Below are positions 35,427 through 44,876 of a stretch of 64,000 nucleotides of DNA, piece by piece. Within the stretch, counting starts at the first letter, position 1. Every line of letters begins with the position of its first letter. The notes below the pieces were generated by a model. The model had not been told where the DNA came from. It did no database searches and saw only the letters and a list, made by a program, of their open reading frames with translations. The translations under genes were made by a program, and so were the position numbers. Source of the DNA: Gambelia wislizenii (taxonomy: Eukaryota; Chordata; Lepidosauria; Squamata; Crotaphytidae); NCBI GenBank assembly GCA_030847615.1, contig JAUMIR010000001.1, positions 64,617,501 through 64,681,500 of the forward strand. The letters run 5' to 3'.

Positions 35427-36245
35427 GTGTATAGAGCCATTGTACTGTCTATCGTCCTTTATGGATCTGAAACATGGGTCACCTATCGCCACCACCTACG
35501 ACTCCTTGAGCGCTTTCATCAGCGCTGTCTAGGCACAATCCTAAATATACACTGGACTGACTATGTGACGAATGTTGCTGTCCTTGAGCAAGCAGGGATC
35601 ACCAGTATTGAGGCCATGATACTGAGAACACAGCTGCGCTGGGCAGGGCACGTTTCTAGGATGGAGGACCATCGCCTCCCAAAAATACTACTCTATGGTG
35701 AACTCGCATTAGGATAGAATCCTCAGTGTATCTCCACTGGGTGAAGTACAAAAAAGTGAAGAGCATGGTAAAGGTCTCATAAGTGGTTCCCAGGCTATAG
35801 AACTCTCTCCTTTTTGAGTCTGGAGAGACTACTCTTTAAAAGATGAATTCAATACCTTTTAAAGATAATATTGTTTCTATGTACATGTTATGAAAATGTG
35901 CTTTGATGGTTTTAACTATGTTTTAGCTCGCCACAGGTCAGCATAAGAGGGGTGCTCCAAAAAAGCGATACAACATCTCAGGCTTGGCCAAACTGATCAC
36001 CAACAATGGCCCTGGCCTCACATCGGGAGGCATGGAGATGCACTATCCACAATGTTGCAGCCTTATTTGAGAACTCACGCCGAACAAGACTTGAAGAGAA
36101 ACGGCAACGCAGAAAGAATCACAACCCAAAAACATCACCCAAGGAGACCTTCTGCTGTGCTTTCTGCAACCGGACTTGTTTATCTTGGATTGGCCTTTTT
36201 AGTCATCAGCGCGCTTGCAGAAAGCACGGGATGAGTCCTTCCTGA
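35427..36245 (+). pseudogene. LINE ORF2 C-terminal region, interrupted
   Basis: The first open frame (35427-35717) gives YGSETWVTYRHH through LRWAGHVSRMEDHRLP and stops inside the 215-bp insert. The second (36006-36245) gives the end of the region with CAFCNRTC and SHQRAC. The insert, plus the deletion near 35969, destroy the gene. Confidence 0.8.
35711..35925 (+). repeat. 215-bp segment shared with 24725-24943
   Basis: Nearly identical to the reverse complement of 24725-24943 (about three mismatches seen). Here it lies exactly inside LINE sequence, with CTCGC present on both sides (AACTCGC before, AGCTCGC after), as if it were inserted with a 5-bp duplication. The same right-hand junction, TTTTAGCTC(G/A)CCACAGGTCAGC, occurs at 24 kb. 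Confidence 0.85.
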
Positions 36246-36570
36246 ATCTTCGTTTGCGAAGAAAAGCCAGAGAGACCCAAAATGCTTCAGAGCAGAGGTG
36301 TTTTGGAATATCTGCATATATATAATGAGATACCTTGTAGATGGGACCCAAGTCTAAGTATGAAATTCATTTTTGTTCATATATACCTTATTTACTTGAA
36401 GGTAAATTTATACACAATATTTTTTAATAATTTTGTGCATGAAACAAAGTTTGTGTACATTGAATCACCTGAAAGCAAAGGTATCACAATCTCACCCACT
36501 CATGTGGGCAATTTTGGATTTTGGAATATTTTGGATTTTGGAATTCCAGATAAAGGAGATTCAATCTGTA

Positions 36571-37258
36571 TATCACAGCAAAGGACCATATTTTCAAGGC
36601 TTGCATACGCTGAGCCTTGATGTACTATAGACCAAACTTCAAGTTATATTAAATGCATGATCACATCTAATGTATTTGTAATATAATGTTATAAAAAATT
36701 ACTAGGGAAGAGACAGAATCAGAATTGGTTCTGTGAGATACATTGATGAAGAGGTTAGCCTTTTTTGTTAGGATTGCAGCCAAGGGGGAAGGCGCATAAT
36801 ATTTCTTCCCTGCATGTTGTAGCCCTGATCTTCTTTCACCTCAGAGACAGTTAGCTTTATTTTTATTTCTTAAGCAAGAGCAAAACAGTACATTAATTAT
36901 GATCTTGCATTTAGAACCTTTAGTTTGATTACCTAAAACATGTATGCTGTGGGGGAGCGAAATAGGCACATTTTTCTTTGGAAATTCTGGAAGGGGAGAC
37001 TTGAAATTTACAAAAGATAAACTCATATTACAAATTTAATTCCTTTGCCCTAATGCCAACAGGTAGTTGGGTGTGCTTAGGACCATCAAAATCAGTGGAC
37101 TTCAGCACCCTTAACTCTGCATTGGATTTAAGCCTTTGTTAGAAACTGCCCTCTTCAGACAAATCAGTTGTGCCAGACATATAAGGCAACTGGGGTAGAA
37201 ACATTTTCCTTTAGCCCTACATTTTACAACAGTTACTAACACAGATTATATCTTGCAG
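36571..37258. other. non-coding stretch, probably intron
   Basis: No recognised element. It ends with TTATATCTTGCAG, the acceptor of the candidate exon. Confidence 0.5.
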
Positions 37259-37340
37259 CTGTTGTCTGTCCTCGAGAAATGAATGAACCTGATCCAGTAG
37301 AAGAGGCACTTCGGGCACAAATTGAAAAAGAGAAGATAAG
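37259..37340 (+). CDS. candidate internal exon, unidentified host gene
   Basis: An 82-base segment bounded by an AG acceptor with upstream TATATCTTGCAG and a GTTATT donor. Using two incoming bases (CT), which complete the codon begun by the last G of the exon at 16693-16743, the frame is open: VVCPREMNEPDPVEE, then ALRAQIEKEKIR, with AG carried out. The peptide is acidic then basic, with a predicted helix at its end, and has no resemblance to the repeats around it. The donor (AAG/GTTATT) is acceptable but not strong. I do not recognise the gene. The next exon is not evident in the window. Confidence 0.6.
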
Positions 37341-38007
37341 GTTATTTCAGTTTGATTTTCACATTTTAAAAATGTTAACTTTTCCATGTATATGTTTCCC
37401 ATATGCTGTTAGGGATTAAGTTACATATATATGTTTCATATGTGCTATTAAGTTGGCTTGAGTGCACTATCTATGGTGCATACATCAACACTGGGGAAAA
37501 GGTACATCTGGTTAGGTAGTCAAACAATCAGATTTAAGAGCTTGTAAAAAAAAATCACCTTTATCTGGGCTACTTAACATTTGGGAGAAGGTATGTCCAT
37601 TTCCAGCCAAGTAGTCAGCATACTTAACAAACATCAGATAGTGTGGAAAATGAAATGTGCAGTTCTCATGTGTGTACATACACCACAGTTTAGAAGGGGA
37701 TACCTGCAATAGATTTGCTTACATGTGAACACTGTACTCCCTGAATCTTCCTGTCTGTTGGTAGTACTTTGGATTAACTTCATAACAGCATTCTCTTGTT
37801 GCACATGAGAAGCAAGGAGCTTTCTTTTATTTAGACTCTTTGTCTACTACAGCCAAATGCTTTAATAGTTCCCTTACTACTAAATACTGTGCGGGAAGAT
37901 GCAGTTGCACAAAAGATAGAGGGACATATTTAGGAAATGTGTGGAGGACTGAAATATTTATTCTAAAGAAACGTTAATCTGCTGGTGTTATAATTATTAG
38001 GATGTGG
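37341..38007. other. non-coding stretch, nothing recognised
   Basis: No supported element or further exon. Confidence 0.45.
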
Positions 38008-38115
38008 TGGTGGTGATTATGTCTTGCCTTTTTCCCAGTCACGGTTTCACGGTGGCTTACAAAGTTTAAAACAAATACAGCCCAAACATTCACATCATTC
38101 AAAAGTTAAAAGTAT
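38008..38115 (-). repeat. L2/SINE-like 3' tail
   Basis: The reverse strand reads TTTGTAAGCCACCGTGA then GGGAAAAAGGCA, the conserved 3' tail of L2 LINEs and SINEs that borrow it. Too short for further classification. Confidence 0.5.
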
Positions 38116-38501
38116 AATTGAACTAACTATAGAAGAGGCTTATCACACAAGGGAAGGAAAACAGCAGTAAAGCCCAATAATAGCGCCTCCCGCCTTGCCT
38201 TATTGCATGACATCAGCGTGCTTCAGTTTTTCTTCCATTCTGGTCCTGTGGGAGATGGTTGTAAACTCAAGTCTTTTTTCTAATGGATTTTCCACATTAT
38301 TCTGTCCTTTTTTAGTTTAAAATGTCAGAAGTGAACACTTCTTTTTTAGTCAGAACTTGGTTACCATATCAAATATTTAAGATGTCATGTTGATGCACGA
38401 GGCTGAAACAGACATGGTTCGCCCACCCCATGTCTTTATTTGAAGGATTTGCAGAGTCTGTCTGTTAGAAGTTTCCTAGAAGCCACTGGCTTTGTCACCT
38501 G

Positions 38502-39951
38502 GGGGCTATTTACATGGCAAAAAATGACCAGGAAGAAATCGGGATGAACCCTATTGGTCCCCACACTCATCAGGGCAGACACACGCTATTCAGAAGGAGG
38601 GGTAGCAAAAAAACCAGTAAACCCATGATTTTCCATCCCTCTATTTTCCACAGACTTTTTTGGAAAGTCTGGGAAAAGCTGCACTATTGGTTGTCTGATC
38701 AATCAGAAACCATCCTGGGAAAGGGGCACACAGCAGAGCTGAATCATGATTGGTTGGACTTTGGAGGGGGTAGGCTTGCAAGGGAAGCCTTGCAATTCAG
38801 GATCCACCATTTTTGATTGGCCCTGCTTAGGGTCCCTTGCTGCCTCCAAAGCCAAACTGGTAGAAGCCACCTTAGCCAGCAGCGAGCCGGCTGAGGGCCA
38901 AGCGGGCTAGACCTCCCCCCTCCCCTAGCCAGCCATTTCTCCCTGCTTCCCGCTGCTACCGAGGGATGTTTTCTTGGTGGCAGAAGCAGTTGCAACTGGC
39001 AGAGAACCAGGCAAGGGCCAAGCAGGCCAGACTTCTCCCCCTCCTCTAGGCGGCCATTTATTCCTGTTCCCCGCTGCCACCAAAGGAACGCCAGGCAGAA
39101 TGGGCTTCCATGGCCGATGACACTTCCTCTGTGACTGTCTGTCGCGGAGGAAGCGTCCTTGGCCACAAGAGCCATGTGGGCACCTGGTGGAACGGGCAGC
39201 CTAGGGTGCTTCCTCTGTGAGTGTCAGAAGCACCCTAGACCATGACAGCCCGTTCTGCCCGGCACCCCCACAGCTCCCACAGTTGAGGACGCTTTCTCCA
39301 TGACTGACACTCATGGAGGAAGCACCCTAGGTCACAGGAGCCGTGTGGGCACCTGGTGGAAGAGGCTGCCGTGGCCTAGGGTACTTCTTCCATTGTTAGT
39401 CACGGATAAAGCATTCTTGGCTGCAGAAGCAGCATGAGCACCTGGCAGAACGGGCTGCCGCAGCTTAGGACACTACCTCTGTGAGTGGCGGAAGTGCCCT
39501 AGGCCGTGGCAGCCTGTTCCACCCAGCGCTCCCACAGCTCCCACAGCCAAAGATGCTTCCTCCATGACTGACACTCATGGAAGAAGTTCCCTAGGCAGCG
39601 GAAGCCCATTCCGCCAGGTGCAGGGGAGGCCTGGCCTGCTCAGTCCTTGCCCATCTCTCTGCTGGCTATACCAGCTTCTACCACTGACGGAACATCTCTT
39701 GGTGGCAGTGGGGAGCAGGGAGAAACGGCCGCCTAGAGGAGGGGGAGGTCTGGCCTACTCGGCCCTTGCCCAGCTCCCTGCCGGCTGCGGCTGCTTGGAA
39801 GGGAAGCAGAGGCTGGAGGCACGCGGTATGTGTTAACAACAAATCCGAGACTTTACTACCTGCAACAAATCATGGGTACAGTGGATGACAGAATTGAGTT
39901 CCCTATTTCTCGCTTCTTCCCAGAATAAAAAATGCTGTGTAGCTGAGCCCC
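38502..39951. mobile_element. GC-rich foldback DNA element
   Basis: Unlike its AT-rich surroundings, this 1.45-kb segment is GC-rich. The termini are inverted: GGGGCTATTTACATGGCA with AAAAATGACCAGGAAGAA on the left corresponds to the reverse complement of the right end (GGGGCTCAGCTACACAGCA, then TTTTTTATTCTGGGAAGAAG). Inner arms at about 38850-39090 and 39590-39790 are also inverted copies carrying a GGCCAAGCGGGC...CTCCCC...CTAG...CGGCC block. The centre (about 39100-39590) contains alternating direct and inverted repeats around TCCTCTGTGAGTG and CACCTGGTGGAA. No coding region seems real. I infer a non-autonomous foldback transposon; a target-site duplication could not be fixed. Confidence 0.6.
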
Positions 39952-40259
39952 TGGGCTTCCAAATCTGTGGAAAATGGTATTGTTCTAACAGGCATGCACA
40001 CATTATTTCCCTTAAGTAATCTTAAGTATTGGAATTTCAGAATTTCAGACATGGGAAAGTAAATGTGTGGTTTTGTGAAATAAATTAGGCTATATATTTA
40101 TCTTATCAAAACAGTAACATACATTTCCACTCCCTTTAAGGAGGATCATAGACATCTCAGTCTAGGCATATGCTTATCCAATTTTATGTGTGTAAGGAAT
40201 CAAACGTATTATATCATATTGGAACAATATATTCACCTTAGGAGACATCACTAAGAGGT
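39952..40259. other. non-coding stretch, nothing recognised
   Basis: AT-rich flank of the foldback element, no feature supported. Confidence 0.45.
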
Positions 40260-41430
40260 AGCCATAGACTTACACTGGTAAGGAATTAAATGTTCTATTA
40301 ATGCAGACTAAAATATTATTTGCTTTCTTTACTGCAGCATCAGATTGCTGGGTCATGTTCAACTTATGATCAACAATAGTCCCAAGGTCCTTTTCACATG
40401 TACTGCTCCTAAGCCAAGTATCCCCCATCTTATAAGTGTGTATTTGATTTTTGTGGCCTAGATATAGAAAACTGCATTTTAACTGTTGAATTTCATTCTA
40501 TTAGTTTCAGCCTGATTTTCTTGTTTATCAAAGCCCCTATTTATTCTGCTCCTATCTTTCAATGTGTTAGTTACTCCTCCCAGTTTTATATCATCTGCAA
40601 ACCCATCATCTAAATCAATGATAAAACTACTGAAGAGTGTTGGCCTCAGGACAGAAACTTGCAGCACTCTGCTTGAGACCGCCCCCCATTCTGAAGCACA
40701 GACATCGATGATAGCTCTTTGAACACAGTCTTCCAACCAGTTATGGATCTGACAGTGTTCCTGTTTATTCCACATATAATCAGTTTGCTAATCAAAATAT
40801 CATGAGAGACTTTATCAAATGCTTTGCTGAAATCCAGATAAATGTCATCTACAGCATTCCCACCATCTACTGAAGTAGTGACCCAATCAAAATGAGTACC
40901 CAGCTTGTGGGGGTAATTAGCTAACACACATTGGAAACTGCTTAATGCAGTGTAGATGTGTAAATAGCTATTGCTTAAAACAATTTGTAAGCCGCTCTGA
41001 TAGCCTTGTGGCTGAAGAGCAGGGTATAAATAAAATAAAATAAAATAAATAAAAATAAAATAAATAAAATAAAAAAGGAAGATATAAAATTAGTTTGACG
41101 GGATTTGTTCTTGGAAAAACCCATGCTGACTCCTACTAATCACTGCATTGTCTTCTAGATAGCTGCAAACAGATTCCTTCATAATCCATTCTAATATTTT
41201 TCCTGGTATTAAGGTCAGGCTGACATGTCTGTAGTTCCCCAGATCTTCTTTTTTGCCCTTTTTGAAAAGAGGGACAATGGTTGCCATTCTCCGGTCCTCT
41301 GGTACTTCACCTGTTCTCAGTTTCTCAAAAATGTTGGTAAGTGATTCAGAGGGTATATCAACAAGTTCCTTCAGTACTCTGGGATGCAGTTTGTTGTCCC
41401 GGCAGATTTGAACTCATTAGGGTTAACTAA
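40260..41430 (-). pseudogene. CR1 reverse transcriptase, antisense, decayed
   Basis: Minus-strand frames give [20 protein letters not shown] (40927-40646), a weak palm at 40775-40479 (VLRPTLFSSFI...FADDIKLGGVTNTLKDRSR) and the N-terminal block [16 protein letters not shown] with LTLIPGKILEWIMK (41287-41090). Sequence from 41290 to 41430 continues the 5' side (ELVDIPSESLT-like, [14 protein letters not shown]). The FADD motif is readable, but frames are broken. A 165-bp L2/SINE-like tail is inserted at about 40922-41088. The element stops at about 41430, next to the first DIRS copy. Confidence 0.85.
40922..41088 (+). repeat. L2/SINE-like tail inserted in CR1
   Basis: Reads TTTGTAAGCCGCTCTGATAGCC, then GAAGAGCAGGGTATAAATAAAA and a (TAAAA)n run. 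This is the conserved L2/SINE 3' end with its A-rich short-repeat tail. CR1 sequence continues on both sides. Confidence 0.65.
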
Positions 41431-41806
41431 TGAGGGACCGTTAGGACTTCCGGTTTGTGGGCAGAGGCAACGGTCAACTGGTGAAGGAGCTCCTGCAGGT
41501 CTGACCCCCTAATGAGGCAGCTTGGGGGGTAATAGAGACATCTACCCACGAAAAATCCCTTATAAGGCACTCCCGCCTAATTCCCCTCAATTCCTTTCTT
41601 TCTGCTGCGTTAGCAGCTTGAAGGAATCTTCGTTTGTTAGTTTTCTCTCTTTCACTTTCGATTTGACTTGGATTTGACTTGGCTTGGATTTTTGAGTACG
41701 ATTTTTCTCATTCCTTTGTATTTGGCATTCTACCTCTGAATTTCGGTGTTGACTTGGACTGTTTTTCTCTACTCTCTGTGTTTCTCCCTTTGGTTTTGTC
41801 GACTCC

Positions 41807-44421
41807 ATGAGTAAAATGTCTGGAAGAGAGGCCTTCAAGAGATGTGTGATCTTCCAGGCTAAACTGCCTGGCATAGATGGTCATTCCCGCTGCCTGATTT
41901 GTCTCAGAGAGACCCATAACGTCGATTCCTGTATGCACTGTAGGGCTTTTACCCCTCAAGCACGTAAGCACAGGATATCCGTACGACCCTCCCCGCGCAC
42001 TTCGGTCCTCTGGGAGGAATCTGTTACAGCCTATGAAAACAAGGCTGTCGGTGACCTCCCAGAGGGCCTTCTCCGCTGCTGCTCCCAGATTATGGAATGG
42101 CCTGCCGGACGAGATCCGTCTTATTAACACCTTAGATGGCTTTAAAAAAGCTGTCAAGACGGATCTTTTCCGGCAGGCCTATCCTGAATAACTATCCCGG
42201 CCCAAGACTCGGCTGTCCTCCCTGAGCTGTAATCATTTATTTTTTATTTTTTATTTTTTTTTAAAAAAAAAAACCTATTGTATGTTTTAATATTTTTCTA
42301 ATTTATATATTTTTAATTTACTGTATGTTTTTAATCTTTTATAGTTTAATATTGTTTTAAGGGGGGGTGGGCTAGGGTACTGGGACTATGGAGTTTTTAT
42401 ATTGTAAGCTGCCCCGATTGCGTTGCAGAGGGGCGGGATAGAAATAAAATTTTATTATTATTATATTATATATCTCATCTGAAGTCCTTCTTGTACGAGA
42501 AGGCCTTGATTCCGGCCCCTACTTCGACTCCGGCCTCTACTTCGGCATCCGAACTACAAAAACACGACCGCTCACCTTCTCCGAAGACCAAGCCCAAAAA
42601 GCGCCATCAGTCCCGTAGCCCATCCCGACGTCGCTCGACCGCCTTGGACCTGGAGGCTGTGCGTGCTTAGCACAAACATGCTTCTTTGGCTGCAGCTCGA
42701 GAGCGAGATCATTCAACATTTCAACATCGACACGACACCAGGAGCCTTCCACCTTGAAGGCCATCCCTCGGGACCAGGCATCTTCTGAATCTACCAGTCG
42801 GGCTGGCATCTCTGGAGAGGCTGTACATTCCTTGAAGAAGAAGAGGAAGGAAAAACACCTCTCAGCCTGGCGATGGCTCCAAATCAAAGAGCAAGCCGAA
42901 AGAGGTGTCTAAAAAGTCGACGTTGGTGGCAGCTCCATCTGCAGCCTCTACTGAAAAAGCTGTGTGGCCTGTTGATACCGTTGAGTCGCAACCCTCCGCT
43001 GGACCCAAGGCTGCATTCACCAGACCATCTCTGGTGACAACTGCAGGGGCTAGTGCACCGCAACGTACTCCTACCCCTACGGGTTCGGTGGAGATCATGG
43101 CAGTGGACGTGCCTTCCGGTGCCGACACGGACGTGTCACCCCAATGGTTGGGCCAATCGCCGACCCTTGTGGTCTCGAGAGCCCAACTTCTTGAACGTTC
43201 ACCCTCGGACGTCAAAGTCGAGGTCATCGAACTTGAGGTCATGGCTTGAACCCGACCGTTTTCAGTCTGCATCCGTGCTGATGTACCTGCCTATACAGCC
43301 TGTGACCTGGCACGGTCTATTTGTTGAACTGGGATCATGTCGCCTACAAGCTCCCAGATCCTGACTTCCCGAGAAGATGATTTCGGGGATATGTATGCTG
43401 GCCGGTCTGTGTGTCGTTCACCTAAGGGATTCCACCTGGTGGAACCACGAGTCATTCCAAGGAAGGATGTAGAGAATCAAGTCCTGAACAACGTCCTCTG
43501 CCTCCGACTCCTCCAACACCACCTCCGCGCATCACTTCTCTGCTCCATGGCAATTGCAGCCCATCACCCGTGGATTCGACATCATCTTTGTTGGGTTCGT
43601 GGGATCCATACAGGCCTTACTTGCCACCATCGTGACCCAACCTAGTCGATGAGGACTCTGCATCGCCAACAGATGACATCCGTGCTTTTTCAGAGCAGAT
43701 GGTCCATATGTCGCATGCTGTGGACCTCAAGGTGGTGGAGAAAGAGGCTGAACCGGTGAAGCCTATCTTTCATTGGATTCAGTTGAAGGCTCCTCCTATG
43801 GCTAGTCTTCCTGTCTTGCCATCCCTTCTGAAGCTCACGCAAGGGTCTTGGGAGAACCCCTCCTCGATCCAGTCTACTTCTAAGAAAATCGACAGGCTGT
43901 ATCGAGTTGGAGGTGACCACATCGACTGGCTTCAAACTCAACTGAAGCCAAATTCAGTGGTGGTCGAAGCTTCCCAGAATAGGAGGCAACGCCGGCCTCA
44001 ATCAAACCTGCCAGACCCAGAGGGTCGAAAGCTTGATATCATGGACAAAAAGATTTATTCTGCGGTAGGCCTGAGTTTTTGTGTGGCCAACTACTCAGCC
44101 TGTATGGGGGCCTACCAGCAAGTACTGTGGGAAAGGATGATACCCCTCATTCAAGATCTCCCGGAGGAACGGCAACGAATGGCTGAAGCAATCCAATCGG
44201 AGGCGCAATTACTGGTGGGGCAACAAATGAATTCTGACCAACATGTTGCTGATTCTGCCACTAAAATGACTGTAGGATCCATCGCCCTGCATCGACATGC
44301 ATGGCTCTGTTCATCAGGCCTCACCACCAGGCTTCGGCTACCATCGAAGATCTACCTTTTGGTGAATCCAGACTCTTCAACAGCTCCACGGACAAAAAAC
44401 TGGAGTTCACTCAGAAGATGA
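41807..44421 (+). pseudogene. DIRS gag-like gene, copy 1
   Basis: Encodes the DIRS gag-like protein, thought to package element RNA. It starts at ATGAGTAAAATG (41807) after a T-rich leader. The N-terminal part has a Cys-rich block (RCVIFQAKL...RCLICL...VDSCMHCRAFTPQARKHR), interrupted by an L2 insertion. A Ser/Pro/Lys-rich middle follows (frames around 42480-43270). The C-terminal part is the frame 43699-44421, with KIYSAVGLSFCVANYSACMGAYQ and a Gln/Glu-rich helix (LIQDLPEERQRMAEAIQSE). Several frameshifts and a stop at about 42667 separate the parts. Confidence 0.85.
41980..42470 (+). mobile_element. L2 3' end inserted in DIRS gag
   Basis: Starts with sequence encoding L2 C-terminal residues (AFSAAAPRLWNGLPDEIR-like around 42065-42115; LFRQAYPE near 42170), then TTTTTATT-rich 3' UTR, and ends GTAAGCTGCCCCGATTGCG...GGGCGGGATAGAAATAAAATTTTATTATTA. 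ATATC occurs at both edges (about 41974 and 42470), consistent with a short target duplication. DIRS gag coding resumes at CATCTGAAGTCC. Confidence 0.75.
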
Positions 44422-44876
44422 GGACAACTGCCAGGAAGTATGGTATGGCCACCTCTTCATCTTCTCAGTACTGTTCCAGGGGCCGCACTAACTGGCAGAC
44501 CTCTTCATCGGGCCAGCAGTTCAGACGGGGGTTATCTGGCCAATCTTATAGACGTTCCTGGTATTTGCCCTCTCCTTTGCAGCCTCATCGGTGAGGAGCC
44601 AACGGTCAGCTTCGAGATACCGACCACCTGGAAGGCAACAGTCTAAAGATCAAGCCAGGAGAAAATTTTGAATTCCACCTCACACTGTTTCTCTCTTCCC
44701 TCTAGACCCCACTGTTTGGAGATCGACTGTCGAACTTCCAAGAAGCCTGATCTTCAATAACATCAGACCGCTGGGTACTTCGGATCATCCAGAACGTCTA
44801 TTGGATCGAATTTCACTCTCTACCTCTGACAGGTTGGGTTCGATCAACACCGCCCTCCCTTCCCCTCCTTGAGGAG

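Larger units (their letters stand above)
35220..36277 (+). mobile_element. hairpin-tail LINE copy E inside the Tigger-like MITE
   Basis: Flanked by a 10-bp direct repeat CAAAATGCTT (35210-35219 and 36278-36287). About 16 bp of non-LINE filler follow the left repeat before LINE sequence begins near CCCACATTGCCG (35236). The first part (to about 35710) reads into YGELA; a 215-bp insert (35711-35925) follows; LINE sequence resumes at GCTCGCCACAGGTCAGC and continues to the hairpin and AGAGAG tail. A further small deletion at about 35969 (GATACA joined to ACATCTC) shifts the frame. Confidence 0.88.
35188..36570. mobile_element. Tigger-like MITE split by a LINE insertion
   Basis: Left terminus TACAGGTTGAGTCTCC (35188) and right terminus GGAGATTCAATCTGTA (to 36570) are inverted repeats starting with TA. 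The body has TTTTGGAATATNTGCATATA, ATGAGATACCTTG, GGGACCCAAGTCTAA and GTGCATGAAACAAAGTTTGTGTACATTGAA, all typical of a widespread Tc1/mariner (Tigger) MITE. It is interrupted at about 35220-36277 by hairpin-tail LINE copy E. Confidence 0.85.

Noticed and set aside
38744..39836. Open frames of 90-143 codons in the GC-rich foldback element
   Set aside because: They follow the inverted-repeat structure and high GC content; no family match and different frames in the two arms.
42537..43272. Minus-strand frames of 116 and 136 codons in DIRS copy 1
   Set aside because: They are shadows of the + strand gag coding sequence, whose family assignment is clear.
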